Positions 9,389 to 22,032 of a stretch of 64,000 nt of DNA are shown piece by piece. A program made the translations under genes and the position numbers. Below the pieces are notes generated by a model, which saw only the letters and a list, made by a program, of their open reading frames with translations, did not search any database and had not been told where the DNA came from. Every line of letters starts with the position of its first letter. The stretch's first letter is position 1. This stretch comes from Rhypophila decipiens (lineage: Eukaryota; Ascomycota; Sordariomycetes; Sordariales; Naviculisporaceae): contig MU858155.1 in assembly GCA_033297075.1 (NCBI GenBank), forward strand, positions 1-64,000, read 5' to 3'.

Positions 9389-12300
9389 AGCCTCATCAAC
9401 TACCTGTGTTTATAAGCACATATAAAGACTATTCTTCCTCGTGCGAAGTCTCCTCGAACAACCTGCAACATCTCATCGTCCCAGTATTTGTGAAAACTTC
9501 AAGTTTGCCTCAGTCACCAGCCGTCGTTGACGTGTTTGTCTTTGGCAGAAGTGGCAAGCCTGTCAATTGGTGCACGCGATTGATCCAGATGATGGTTCAA
9601 ACTCAAAGGCTACTTGCTCCACGAGTTCGCCGTGGAACAGTTACTGGAGCTGTCTCGTCCTTGATAGGCCCTCCCAATACCTGCACGCCGGCGGCCTCAA
9701 CGGCTACGGAACACTGAGCCAAGGAGTCCTTCGAGCCAGGTTGCCAACCTGAACAACTGGGAAATGATTCCAAATTCGGCAACAGAGAGACCCGCTTTTG
9801 ATGATGTCGGACTGTGGATGAGTTGATGCCAACCGTCGCACATGGCACAAAATGGTCTTGGTATCTCGCCGCCCGGATGCAGTCATTAAACATGAAGGTG
9901 GCTTGACGTGCCGTGCCGAGATGATTCCACAGTTGAGCCGTACACCGACACGGTTGCCGGTCTGCCGATAGGGTAGGTGGTACACGCCCCAGGCCGTCTT
10001 TCGAGAGGCCCTTTGCATCCTTCCAGGTCCCGGTTTAGGCTCCACTGAGCCGTGCCTCGGATGCTGTGAATGAGTACACCGGACAATTAGGCAACCGGCC
10101 CTCCGTGAGCCGAGGTCTGCTTGCGGGGACTGTTATGGCGGCAGGAGCAAACAGCTCGGTGAGGGTGGGCGGCGGGCCACGAGCCATGGCAATGTAAGAA
10201 CCTTCTGTTTGACGTGCAAGGACTTGCCATTCTACGTGATGTGGAGGAACTTGGATCATTCCATGCAAATCACACAAATATTCCTATATGCACCTAACAA
10301 ACGGTACAAACCACTCGGTTGTTCTTCCAGTAGGAGAAGTCAGTTACTTGGACGAAGGCCCGCCTCACGCCCATAGGCGCACAACAAATTTCTCCCAGCC
10401 CAAAGGTCATGAAGGACAGAAACAGCCGGGACGAGCAGGAGAATTATCACACACCGAGATTGAGTGGTTGTGATCCGAAAGACTTTGCGGAAGTCAGCTG
10501 CGAACTGTAGACCTGTGGCCGATTGGAACTGGCAATCTCTTTCTCAGAAGACCAGAGAGCTCGTTTCCGGTGCGAAAGCGACCAGCTTCCCAAACCCGCG
10601 ATACCTTCAATGGCATCTTCACATGGAATTTGCAAAACGCCGATGAGCCATGCGCTTAGCCGTCCAGTCGTCATTCATCCCATCTGATCCGGTCTGGTCT
10701 CAGGTCAGCACTCACTGCTCAGCTCGCTCGGACTTCTGACACAGATTGCGCAGCATAGCAGATATGCGTACCTGGTCTGACCTACCTCCCTCATGCACCC
10801 CACAACCGTGCAACCGGCTTACCCGGTCCAGGGACGACGACTTGCCCTGATTCTTTCCCGCGTTCCAGCACTTTATGTTAGTTGGAAGCCCGCGCCCACC
10901 TATAACACAACGGATAATGGCTGCTTGATCCAGAATGAGCAAATGCGCGAACGGCCCGCTGAACCGAGGATCGCAGTCAGTGTGTTCCTGGAAAACATGA
11001 CCGTGGTAGCAACCGAAATGACAAAGACACAGGGGCAAGGAAAACCTCGAACGTACGCCTCTTACATTACGATGTTCACCGCTCACCGGTTCACCATGGC
11101 ACAACTGACGGTTATGAGCAGACCACCGAATGATCCATGCCAGACTTTCAAAGTCGCTAAGTTTTTCCTTTTCAGCGACTTTGCCGTCGAGATAGTACGT
11201 TAATGTGACCTGGTATCACCGAAATGGGGATGGCGCGTCTACCGGAGCCCAACAACATTACAACCAAGCATCGGGGAAATCATTTGACAGATTTTGTGGG
11301 CCTGCTTGGCAACACACATCTCTTGGACCTCGATCCTCTATCAAAGCCATCCAACCAGGAGATTCCCCGTCTGGCCGTTCAGCCTTATCCGTCTTGGTGC
11401 GGAAATTCGAGTGGGACGAGGAGCCGGGAAGAATGATGAAGCTTAAGAAGGATTGCGGCCTAGGGTTTTGGCTCGCTCACCGGGCGGGTGCCCCGCTTAA
11501 GCGTGGTCGGAATACGAGGTGATACACGTCACAAAGGCTTGACTTTTATGGAGAACAGTCTCCCTTGACCTGGCACGACAACGGACCAGACCGGCGATTA
11601 TGGTTAAGGATTTACCAGGTAGGTAAGACCAGGATCTACACAACACCGCCCCGTCGATCATATGCTGTCAGGTATGATACGAATGACTGACAGGTGATGA
11701 CAGCTACGGAGAAGGCGAAACAAACGATATGTGGCTGCACATAACCCGTCAAGCGGTTGACAAAATAAAGCGAACTCATTACCTGCAGATACATTGCCAC
11801 ACAGCCAAAATTATATTGCAAAGCCTGTACCTCTAAGTCTAGCCCTGTTACCAGCCAGTCATGGGACCTCCAGACGCTAACACTTGCTGCCGTAGAAGTG
11901 TTGCAAGATTGGTAGTGGCTGTTAGCATCACCCCACAAACGCAGGGGCCACCCATCTTTGCAGTTCGCTTTATTTTGTCAACCGCTTGCCAGGTCACAAG
12001 GAAAACAGGGCGCGCGGCACAGCACATCATCAGTGGTGCGCCGCCCATGCTTCCCGCTTCTTATTCTGCAAGTCAACGGCGGGCGGCTCTTGGCCAGGTC
12101 TGCTGTGTCGTGTTTGACTCTCACACGACCCATTGGCATTCCTTCCAATATCGACAAAGCATTGGCGAGCGGCCCTTTAGGCTTCTACCGCTGTGTTGAC
12201 TGCTTCCGGTGGCAAATGTTTTCTTGGGACTTTTTTGGGGAAACAGAAAATCATTCTCGTTCGCTTGTTACCGCCCGTCACATAGCCACTAAGCCCTGTG

Positions 12301-14376
12301 GTAATTGATATGGCATGTCCCATGAGAGACATGTCCAAATAAGGAAAGGTTCGGGAAGACCCCTATTATGCATAGAAGCATTCTGTACAGGGATTCGGTC
12401 AACGTCTGACCAAGCCTCCCTGTGCGGTTCCTCATTGGATATCAACTGACCAAGGGACTGCACAGCGAATAGTACTCGGCCGCGCTGTACGTCCTTCCAG
12501 CCATTAAACAGTCCCTGGGGTGTCAAGACAGGATCAGGGGAGGAAAAGACTCAGACTTTGGTAAAAGGATCGGCCGTAGGACCCCTTGTCATCCTGAGCC
12601 ACAGCAAAGACGATCTCTTGTAAAGCGTTGCGTAATATCTATTCCTCACAAGAGATTACCTCGAACGGCAAAGCGAATCGATTGGACCCTCCCTAACCGA
12701 TACTGCCTGCACTCACATGATCTAGTCGCTGGGAATAGGTACAGACTGGTCTCAACCTTTAGTCAACGAAATTCAACTGCTGAAATACCAAGGTCGCAGT
12801 GGTCCTTGTTCAAACCGGCAGTCTGCTGACGCGACCGTTTGCAGAGACCAAGAAATGAGATGCACTCAACATGGGCTTGGACGATTAAACGAGTATCAGA
12901 GTACTCTAGAGGCCTTCTCGCTTCAGGCCGTCTCGGGAGTTTAAACTGCATACCCTCTATGACCACCCGCCGCTAGCGCAAAAGTATACGACGACGACAC
13001 CAGGAACCGGGAAAGCATTAATTGCGTTCTTCCCGAGTCTGTGGAACAGGCAAAACAGAGTGGCAGACAACAGGAGAGATTGAACCCCTATATGCGTTCC
13101 AAACCGGTCTGTTAATCGCCAGGCACATTGCCCGATTCGGCGACGATCTCAGGATCAGCTGGCAAGGGACGTGAACAGCCCCAAAATAGAAGCAGGGGTG
13201 TGTGTTTTGCTCCCTTACCTTTCCCTTGGGGGCGGATTTGACCGTCTATACGCAGGACTTGTACGACATTCGTTGATGCTTTCTCTGGCAATGCTAGCGC
13301 AATCTTTGAAGATGGATATGAAGTAACAAGTTCGAGTAACAAGTGAGCATCATGGTTCTCTCCAATGCTCGAGTCTTGGGAATTTGCCCTACGTTTGCCC
13401 ATGCATACGGACTCTGGACCACGATGACGATCCTCAGAAAGCTTGTGTGACCGCTAGCGGGTTGATGTCCTCAGGGGTATCTCCCCTTTACTAGGGTCCC
13501 AGGCAGCTTGTCCTCCTACACTAGACGCAAAAGACCCCAGACTTGACAGCATCGCTACAACATCGGGATCGTTCCGTACCTTGTCGCGTACTCGCTTCCA
13601 GAATCTCTACCTAGGCCAACCGAAGACCCAGCTCGTTGGTGACGAGATATGTCCCCGGGTCTCGATACGACTTGGTCTAGTCCTCAACCGTCTAGACTCT
13701 TCGGAATGGCCTCCCGTTATTCCATTCGAGGTTCATACTTGCGGACCACTTGATAGAGAATCGTCTTGACCTTGCACGAACAACTTACCTATCTCGGTGA
13801 GAGCAGAGCATGGGTTACATTCTCCCACACCTCGAGCCCGACACTTGATCCACGCAGAAAAACGCCCTGGCTGTGTTTGTGGTCAGAGTCATGGCATCAC
13901 GGGTCACGCTCGAGGTCCTCCGAATCCAGAGGTTGCCTGAACTTGCTTGCTCCTTCCCCCCTTGGTCAACACCATCCTTCTCTCCGTCGTCGTCAGCACC
14001 ACTACTTGCGCTCATACCCAGGCTTGATGTTTTGAGAGGGCATGACATCGCTGACTGGACTTGATGCAAAGACTCAGAGACAAGCCTCGATGGGTCCTTC
14101 GGTAACACCGGCTCATCTTCCCCTCGACCACACACGAGATCCCCCTGACGCCCTCAACTGGTCTGGGGTAATACGGCCCAGCAGTCTGCATGTTCTCGTC
14201 GTGGCGGAGCATCAAGATGGGACCAAGACGACCTCTATGGCGGCCATCTCGACAAGATAAAAGACGAACACTCCTCGTCGTCTGATTCCATTCTCATCTC
14301 CTCATCCCATTACCAACCCCCATCCTCCACTTCACTCTTTAGGTTTCATACCAAGTCATTCGCTAGCATCTCAGCC
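9389..14376. other. Gene-poor region (about 5 kb) upstream of the laccase
   Basis: No open frame here has a recognisable domain or credible exon structure. The longest frames (about 100-136 codons) overlap on both strands and look like chance ORFs. The MITE-like element at 11750-11988 is annotated separately. The last 150 bases form the laccase 5' flank, with a TATA-like GATAAAAG at 14256-14263 and pyrimidine-rich leader sequence up to the ATG at 14377. Confidence 0.55.
11750..11988. mobile_element. MITE-like element with 27-bp perfect terminal inverted repeats
   Basis: CAAGCGGTTGACAAAATAAA... at 11750-11776 is matched exactly by its reverse complement at 11962-11988, giving a 239-bp unit. 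The interior has no coding potential but includes a short imperfect hairpin around GCTAACACTTGC / TGGCTGTTAGC. I could not find a convincing target-site duplication, so the element class is open. A non-mobile regulatory palindrome is the alternative. Confidence 0.6.
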
Positions 14377-16299
14377 ATGAAGCTGTCACTCTTTTCTGTT
14401 TTCGCCGCCCTCGCGGTTGGTGCAGACGCCCTCAGCGTCCCTTCTACCTTTACCAGCAACCTCAGACCTCGTCTTGACACATCACTAGAGCCACGCCAGG
14501 CCAAAGTCCCCATGCCGTGTGGCGAGCACGGTCCCAAGAACCGCAAGTGCTGGAAGAACGACTACTCGGTCGAGACCGACTACTACGACGTGGCCAAGAT
14601 CCCCAAGGGCCGTCGCAACGAGAAATGGCTCTCGGTGCGACAGGGAGAGTGCTCCCCCGATGGCTTCAAGCGGCCCTGCATGACCATGAACGGCACCATC
14701 CCAGGTCCCACCATCGAGGCCGACTGGGGTGACGAGCTCATTATCCACGTGACCAACGACATGTCGCACGATATACACTTGGGCAACGGCACCGCCATCC
14801 ACTGGCACGGCCTTCGCATGCTCAACAACATGGCCAACGACGGAGTCCCAGGCGTTACCTCCTGCCCCATCGCGCCCGGCGAGACCTTTACCTACCGCTT
14901 CCACGTCACCCAGTACGGATCAACCTGGTACCACAGCCACTTCAGTCTGCAATACGGTGATGGCCTCTACGGCGGCATGATCTTCCACGGCCCAGCGACA
15001 GATGACTACGACGAAGACCTCGGCATCATGACCCTTGCCGACTGGGGCCACCTCACAGCCTTCCAGGCCTGGAGGAACGGCGGCATCAACGGCCGAGCGC
15101 CACGACTGACCAGTACCCTCATCAACGGCACCAACACCTTCAGGTGCAACAATGCCGCCGACTGCGGTGGTGTCCCCGAAATCGGCAAGAAATTCGAGAT
15201 GACCATCGAGCCCAAAAAGACGTATCGTCTCCGCCTCGTCAACGCGGCGGTCGACGGAGTCTTCCAGTTCAGCATCGACGGCCACAAGTTCAAGGTCATC
15301 GCCAACGATCTTGTCCCTGTCGTGCCGTTCGAGACGGACAGCATCAAGGTCCAGATGGGTCAGCGGTACGACATCATCATTGAGGCCAAGGACGACGCCA
15401 ACGAAAACGGCAACTACTGGATCCGCGGCGGTTGGGTCGGCGCGGGCGGTTGTGCGGCCATCACCAATGGTGATGACGCAACTGGTATTTTGCGCTACAA
15501 AGGCAGTGACGGCAAGCCCCCCACCACGACTAGCACTGTCGTGCCCGCCACCGACTGCCGCGACGAGATTAACAACTCTACACGGCTGGCCCCGTATCTG
15601 GCCCAAGACGTGCAACACTTTAACCTCGACACTATCACCATCAAAAATCTCTCATCCCAGCAAATCGACCCACCAGCCGATGGCTCGCTCGGCAACGCCA
15701 AGCTGTTCCAGTGGACCCTCCACGGCAGCAGTCTGTACCTCAACTGGTCCGACCCGGCGTTGGGATACGTCGTCGATCAAAAGACGACCTTTCCCTCACC
15801 CTACAACGTAGCCAATGTCAAGCCCTCGGGTCCTGATCCCGAGTGGGCCATCCTGGTAGTCCAACAAGCTTCAACCGCACCCCCGTAAGTCCAGTCCACT
15901 TGTCCATATCTATCTATCCATCCCCAGTCCCCACTGACAATTTCATGCAGATTGGACCACCCATTCCACCTCCACGGGCACGACTTCTGGGTCCTAGCCG
16001 CAGAGGTTGGCGTATTCGACGTCAAGACCGCGAAATTCAACACCAAGAACCCCATGCGTCGCGACGTCGCCACCCTGCCCGCGAGGGGATACCTGGCCAT
16101 TGCCTTCTTGCTCGACAACCCGGGCGTCTGGCTCGCCCATTGCCACATCGCCTGGCACGCTTCCCAGGGGCTGAGCATGCAGTTCGTCGAGAGCCGGGAT
16201 CAGATCAAGATTGCCGATGAGGATTTGCAGCAGTATGACAAGACTTGCAAGAGCTGGCGGGCGAGTGGGCCTTGGCATCAGGATGATTCGGGGATTTAG
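14377..16299 (+). CDS. Secreted asco-laccase (multicopper oxidase)
   Basis: Two exons, 14377-15884 and 15951-16299, are separated by a 66-nt GTAAGT...CAG intron containing CTGAC; the product is 618 aa. Laccases oxidise phenolics at the T1 copper and reduce O2 to water at the trinuclear site. All four copper segments are present: HWHG at 142-145, WYHSH at 184-188, HPFHLHGH at 506-513 and HCHIAWH at 566-572. The residue ten after the ligand Cys567 is Leu577, the axial position. A signal peptide (MKLSLFSVFAALAVGADA) precedes a likely propeptide. The protein ends exactly at DSGI, the asco-laccase C-terminal plug, so it lacks the cleavable extension of some relatives. The only intron falls just before the third copper segment. 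A role in lignocellulose or phenolic oxidation is inferred. Confidence 0.97.
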
Positions 16300-18905
16300 A
16301 GGGGCGTTGATTTCGGTGTGACTGGGTGGGTGTCTTATATCTCTTCTCTCCTTCTCTGGATATTTTTCTTTTGGTTTTCGTTGGTTGGCTTGGTAGACGG
16401 TCGGATTGGGCTTTGGTCTTGTCATCTCTTGTCGCAAGTCCCGTTTCTTATTCCATCGGGAAAGAGCGTCTGTACAGTACCGTCATGTTTTCCCCTTCTC
16501 TTTTATCATTTTTCATGTTGCTCTTGGATGGATATCTGGTTGGGATTCAAGCTGATGGGCGGGATTTTCCTTTGTTGATGGAACTTTTGCATAGAACTGT
16601 ATTTTCACTGTACTTTATTGTACTCGGCATATACCTAGAATAAGAGGCTCAAGCCATTTGCTACCTCATATAGAGTCCAGCCACATTCTTCTTCGTGCGC
16701 ACCTGATGGGTTTGAGTCATTACCCGACGTATTGTGAATGGCGATGAAAAGTCAAGAAACGATCTTGATAACAAGGAAAGTTGACCGGAACCAGGCGAGA
16801 TAATGACTCGATATGCTGCTCAGAACTCAGTGCTCTCGAGCTCTAGAGAGAAGCTCAGCCAAACTTGTCTGTGCATTCTCTTTCTCTTGTGACTCCGAGG
16901 CTTCCATCGACGGTTGGTTGCAGGAAAGGTGTTCCTCCAGAAGTCCCACAGCAATCGTCTCCGAAGTTTCGCATCATTCAAGACGAAATTACAAAGACCA
17001 GTGGAGACGGACACAGCGAGATATATGACTTGGGGCGGAGGAGAGCGTGATTCCTCTCTTCCTTTTCGCTGTCCTCCGAATCGGCATGTCCTGTGAAACG
17101 GACGGGACCCATGTCTCCAGCAATGTCGTTCTCCAGTGAGACCGCAAGGAATACCAGTGTACCTGTATAATTTCCCCGGGCCGATCCGATATGCTGGTCG
17201 AGAGGTCCAGACTGTCCAAAATGTGGACCAAAATCCACCGAACAGCGAAAAGTTGGAGCCAGAGTAAAAGGGGCAGTTCTTGGCGTCGGGTTGCCAGGGG
17301 CAAAGGTGGTGGTTTTGTTTTCTGAACGGGGGACAGTATTTGGAGGAGGGTCCGACTCCGCGTTCAAGCGGTGGTCACTGTACAATACATGTACACGTGT
17401 AGTGTATGTATAGTGTTAAGACGGGTGGCGAAATCACTTAACAGACTTCAGCGATAATATGCACCGAGTCGTGTTAAGCAATTGTAACTCCCCGGTTTTA
17501 CGGCCGCTTTGTCAGCCACCAAACCCGAGCCTACCCCCCTCTTCCAAGGCCCCCATTGACCACCGTTTGTGAAGCTCGTGAGGAATTGGACCATCCCAAA
17601 TTGTGAACTTGTTGTTATATGGTCGAATCTCATCCCAAAGCTCTTTTTGTGAACCCAGAGAGGGCTTTTGAACCAGCTGTGCTCTCTCCAAGGAAGGCCC
17701 CGCTAGAGCACCACCCAAAAGGCCCCTGGAACCAATTTGAGGAGACCACTTCCCCACCCGAACAGAAGAATACACAAGAAAAAACAGCACCATTGCAATC
17801 ATGTCGATTTCCCAGGGGGTTGGAGAAGCTCTCATCGCCGATCGGAGGGATTGCCGCCTCCCCGAGTGTGATATCGGAATGTTCTGGGCCACGGCATGTA
17901 TCCGGCGAGAGTCCTGTAAATTTGCCACCAACTGATTCACGATTGATCCTATTCCGTCCATGTCGGATGTATCGTAACCTATATTACACTGACAATTCAG
18001 ATAAGGGTGGAAACGTCATTTTTGACAAGACAAAAAGTGAGAGAAAAAGCAAAAGAAAAAGTGAAGAGTACGGATACCTGAACATGAACTTTGAGGGCAC
18101 GACATGGACGGGGGTGATGCCTTCTCTTGGCTCGGCATGGTTGGAAAGCGCTACGGGCCGCCTGTTGCCCTGTAACCAACCCGTTACCAGGTATGTATGT
18201 ACGTACCTTCCCAGTTAACGGGCACCGGCCCACCCTTCTGCCTACAGGCTTGGCTCCTCTGGCTTCCCCTGCTGACGGGCTCCGTGTATTCACGGTAGCC
18301 CATAGCTGAGCACTGCTGAGCTCCAGGAATTCCATTTGCTGTTGACCCGAGAGAGAGAGATCTGTTGGAAAAGCGACCTAAATCCACGTCAACACCGCCA
18401 GACAATGCGTACACGTAGTCACGTACCGAGGACGACAGCTGCTGTCTTGAAACTTGACACTGGCAGTGATCTTGGCTCGCTCTTGCCGGTATGGGTGGAA
18501 AAGGTCATTGCCCATTCCGCCGAGATTTATCCAATGGTCCATGTTTCTCTTTTCCCAACTCGAGTCCCCCGTTGTCGCCATCGTTTATTCCCATCACCAA
18601 CACAAAGATCGGCACCTTCTGAGACTTCTCTCTTTGGAAGGAAAAAGCAAAACGTCCTCAGCAATGCGACCCTTTGTTTGCACCATGGCCAGTGCCTCAG
18701 CTGGAACCGAATCGACTTGAAAGGGCCATCGCTACACCATTCGCCCACATTTGACTCTCCATGCTCTTTGACGCCACCGAGCTGTAGTCCCCTCACATGT
18801 CTGTACTACTATCAGAAACCCCAACCCGACATGTTCCATTGACCCATCTTATAGGACCGTAGCCCGCCCACTTGGATTTACCACCTCGCTGGTCAATCCA
18901 TCGCC
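16300..18905. other. Intergenic region, laccase 3' side to bZIP promoter
   Basis: T-rich sequence after the laccase stop (16320-16640) fits a 3' UTR. The remaining 2.2 kb holds overlapping frames of up to about 200 codons (for example 17619-18218 plus and 17512-17961 minus) with no domain, no convincing introns and mutual overlap, so no gene is called. I see no repeat or RNA gene. The last few hundred bases are the 5' flank of the bZIP gene. Confidence 0.5.
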
Positions 18906-20309
18906 ATGGATCAGACGTATCCTGCCCCGACTGGCTCTCGAGAGCATTGCGAGTTCTCGATGGAGTACGACGACCGCGCTACACTTCCCGACAATTTCCT
19001 TGCCAGTCAATTCTCCGATGGCAGTTATAGCCAAGTACCCTCGTCCGAATTGACCAGCCCTAACCTCGACCTCGACACTTTCACTTGGGCCTACCATCTA
19101 CGAGATGATGCGAATTCGTTGGGCGGATGCCCCGGGCCGTCGTCGATGCCGTCTTATCCCCTACCCGGTCCCCAGTCAGATATCACCGATACGGGGCGGG
19201 CCATCTCCGACATGACCATGCCTCCAGAGATGAATCAAAGCACAAGTTACCCACCCGCCATGTTTGGTCAAGCGCCGTCTTGGATGCAGACGGATGGACA
19301 ATTCGCGACAGTGGCTTCCGATCAATATCTCCGAGACTTCAGGACCGCCAATGAAGACTTACGAACAGGCTTTGTGTTGGGAGGAGAGCTCGCAGTGCCG
19401 CAGTTCGCCTGCGAAAATAGGACAATGGCAGCTGCATCTGAAGAGACGGGAACGCTGGCTTCAACATGGATGACGGACCTCGAGACCCAACGAACGATGG
19501 ACAACAGACACAGACCGTCGACGAGAGATACTGGAATACAAAGCGGGCCTATTCTATCTGCTCCAGCCTCACGCGCCATGACTTCACAGTTGGCAGAGGT
19601 CGCCGATCAACAGCCGAGCCAGTTCAGATTTCCCGTCGCGCCACTTGAGGTTTGGGCCTCGAAATCTCTTTTCGTGTCCCTTTTACATCGAGACCTGAGA
19701 TGATAACAGAAGTTATCATCTCAAACTGATACAGTGACCTGTCGCGGACAGATTGGTGCAGAATCAACATTGTCAAGAGCACAAACTCTAACAGACGAGC
19801 TCGAACCCTCCGGTGGCCCGATAGCCCGCGACCCGTTCGCAAATCTCCACGATATAGACCTTGGAGAGCGGCACCCAGTCTCATCGACGGTTCTTTCGAC
19901 CACCACATCGCCTCCTGTATCTCCGACAACTTACCTCACCTCGCCGCAAACCGAGTCCACCAACGGCTACCGAGCACGGAACCGAGTCGCTGCCAGCCGC
20001 TGTAGACACAGACAAAAGTCGACGATTACTGGTCTCAAGGAGGCTGAGAGGAACATGATGGATGAAAGAGACCGGTTGTTGGATATGAAGAGGTCTCTGA
20101 CAGACCAAGTTTGCTGCCTGAAGGAGGAGCTCTTCCTGCATGCTAAGTGCAAAGAGGATCGGCTAATCGGCGAATACCTGGAGCTCACAGCCAACCGCAT
20201 CGTTGACAAGGCCCGTGAGGCCGCCGAGCAACAAAGGTCCCCCATGTTGGAAAGCTCTGCTAGTGGTAGTGGCTTTGATTATGTCGGGCCATTTGAGGAC
20301 GACGGGTGA
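18906..20309 (+). CDS. ATF/CREB-type bZIP transcription factor
   Basis: Two exons, 18906-19649 and 19752-20309, join in phase 0 across a 102-nt intron (GTTTGG...CAG), giving 433 aa. The N-terminal 300 residues are Ser/Thr/Pro/acidic-rich and look like activation sequence. The C-terminal part has a bZIP: basic region YRARNRVAASRCRHRQK around residues 323-339 with the N-x2-AA-x2-CR pattern centred on Asn325, followed by a heptad helix of about 40 residues with an HAKC segment typical of the ATF group. ATF-type factors bind CRE-like sites in stress and developmental responses; the specific role here is unknown. If the intron is retained, translation stops within it (TGA after HRDLR) and the DNA-binding domain is lost. 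The intron also carries a strong hairpin, listed separately. Confidence 0.9.
19696..19723 (+). promoter_or_regulatory. Perfect 12-bp hairpin inside the bZIP intron
   Basis: TGAGATGATAAC (19696-19707), an AGAA loop (19708-19711) and GTTATCATCTCA (19712-19723) form a perfect stem-loop near the 3' part of the intron, about 28 nt before the acceptor. It lies where branch-site and acceptor recognition would occur. A role in splicing control is inferred. In DNA the same sequence is a palindrome that could also bind a dimeric factor. Confidence 0.6.
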
Positions 20310-21822
20310 TTGAAATAATCGACCCTAAAGTTTTGGTCGTCGGATCAGATTGTCGAAGCTTGCCCGTCGGAGGAAGAACACTTGACTGGCGTGGACCAAG
20401 AGGAACACGTCCAAGCTATATATGCTTCGGGACCCCCCTTTTCCAATATTTCCCCTCCACTATTTTGGTTCCCGCTCTGACCTCTCCTTCGAAAATGATC
20501 AGTTTCTCGGGGTCCGGCACTCTGTAGCTGTGTGCAGTTTAATACGTCCCAACAACACTGTGCGTGCTTCCCAGGTCACCCACCTACGGTCCTACACTAC
20601 CACCACCTTGGATCGAGACCGACACAGTGCCAAGCGGCAAGACTGTTTTGCTAACGTGTTAGGAGTGGGGGGGCTGATTGATGACGTTTCCTAGTGGCGC
20701 ACCATGATGACTTATGACGGTACAGTCTGGACCAGGCCATAATACACGGTGATGACTGGCTCCGGCTTCTTTGTTTGGATAGTTTTCTCTTATCTCTCAT
20801 TTCATGTTCACCTATGGTTTTCTTTTCGACTTTCCTTGTGCTGGAATGTCAAATTGCTTGGGCCAATAAATGAGGTAAAAATAAACGGGATTTGCCCTGC
20901 CATTTCTGCTCTTTCTTGATGGAGCTAAGCTCTGCGAAAGTTACCGAATCACTATCCGGACAGGCTCTCGGAGTCTAGGTATCTGTCTTTACCTGCCTTT
21001 TATTCCCTTATCAACACTACCACTGGGCCGTCCTCCTAAACGCAGTCGCCTTATCAGCGTAACGTGCTACCGTGATCACGCACCCCAATCTCCGGCTACG
21101 TACGAACCATGCCCGTGTTCAGCCCTAAAGGCGAGAAACCCTTTAGAAGGTCATAAGAAAACCACACGAGGAAGCAGAATATGGTCCAACGTTGATTCGT
21201 GGGAGATTAAGAGATGTTTGCTTCAGAGTATGTAGAATTAGTGGATAGCTCGCACAATTACAGGGGGACCAGTGGTCTCACGGGGCAACCTACATACGGG
21301 GAACGAACGGAAGGGACGTCAATACGGACACATTGATGCGTGAAGTACCGGCTTGATGCATTTATATGTCTTTAACCGTAACGGCAGTTCAGTCCAGTTT
21401 ACGTCTAATGCAGTAATTGCCCCCTATCCGTACATTACATGCAGTTACACTTCTGTTGAGTGATCAGGTAATACACATCGCTGACCCGTTGGGTGGCTAA
21501 TCTTGACGCCAAACATTGGCTGATTGACATTGCATGATGACATCGGTATTCTGTGAAACCATTCATACCATATAACTGGTACAAGTACTGTACTTAGCGA
21601 AGCATCGTGTTAATCAGCGGGCCGCTCGTCATTAATCACCCTGAGCACCGGCGACCTACAGCAGTGGCAGCCATTGATCATCATAGTGGTGTGATAATAC
21701 AGGCTTTCAGCATTTGTGCGGCGGTATCGAGCCGGGAAACTACTCAAGGTACGCACGTCATGGACTCATGGTAACCATATACGGGTGCCAGTGTGACACC
21801 GACTCGGCCATTCATCCCGTTG
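20310..21822. other. Intergenic region
   Basis: This is the 3' flank of the bZIP gene followed by non-coding sequence. No open frame of note, repeat or RNA gene was recognised. Confidence 0.5.
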
Positions 21823-22031
21823 AGCGCCATTGGATTTGCGGCATCGGGCACTGCTCCGACGTAGACCCATTTTCTTTGTACGCATACAAATCGGAGATCT
21901 TACACAAGAAAGAAACTTTGGTACATGTACGGAAAGGGGATTAATCAGCAAAAATTGGGGATTCTCTGATTTTGTACAAATAATTGCGCCCACGTCGGAG
22001 CAGTGACCGATGCCGAAATGGCGTATGAGGG
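21823..22031. repeat. Inverted repeat with about 41-bp arms
   Basis: The left arm around GCATCGGGCACTGCTCCGAC (21823-21863) pairs with the right arm GTCGGAGCAGTGACCGATGC (21991-22031). The central 24 bp differ at two or three positions, and weaker similarity continues inward (TTTGTAC...CAAATC...GAGA on both sides). The short frames that read through each arm share the peptide GIGHCSDV because they are mirror copies, not because they are genes. A degraded foldback transposon or MITE is likely. Confidence 0.65.
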
Positions 22032-22032
22032 G

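Noticed and set aside
14920..15618. Long minus-strand open frame (232 codons) inside the laccase gene
   Set aside because: It is a mirror of GC-rich third-codon positions of the laccase, which has all four copper motifs on the plus strand.
17512..18218. Overlapping frames of 149 and 199 codons on opposite strands
   Set aside because: Neither has a domain or credible start context and they overlap each other.
18906..20309. bZIP gene as the HAC1/HacA unfolded-protein-response factor because of the hairpin
   Set aside because: HacA has its bZIP upstream of a 20-nt unconventional intron with CNG-type loops; here a 102-nt GT-AG intron precedes the bZIP.
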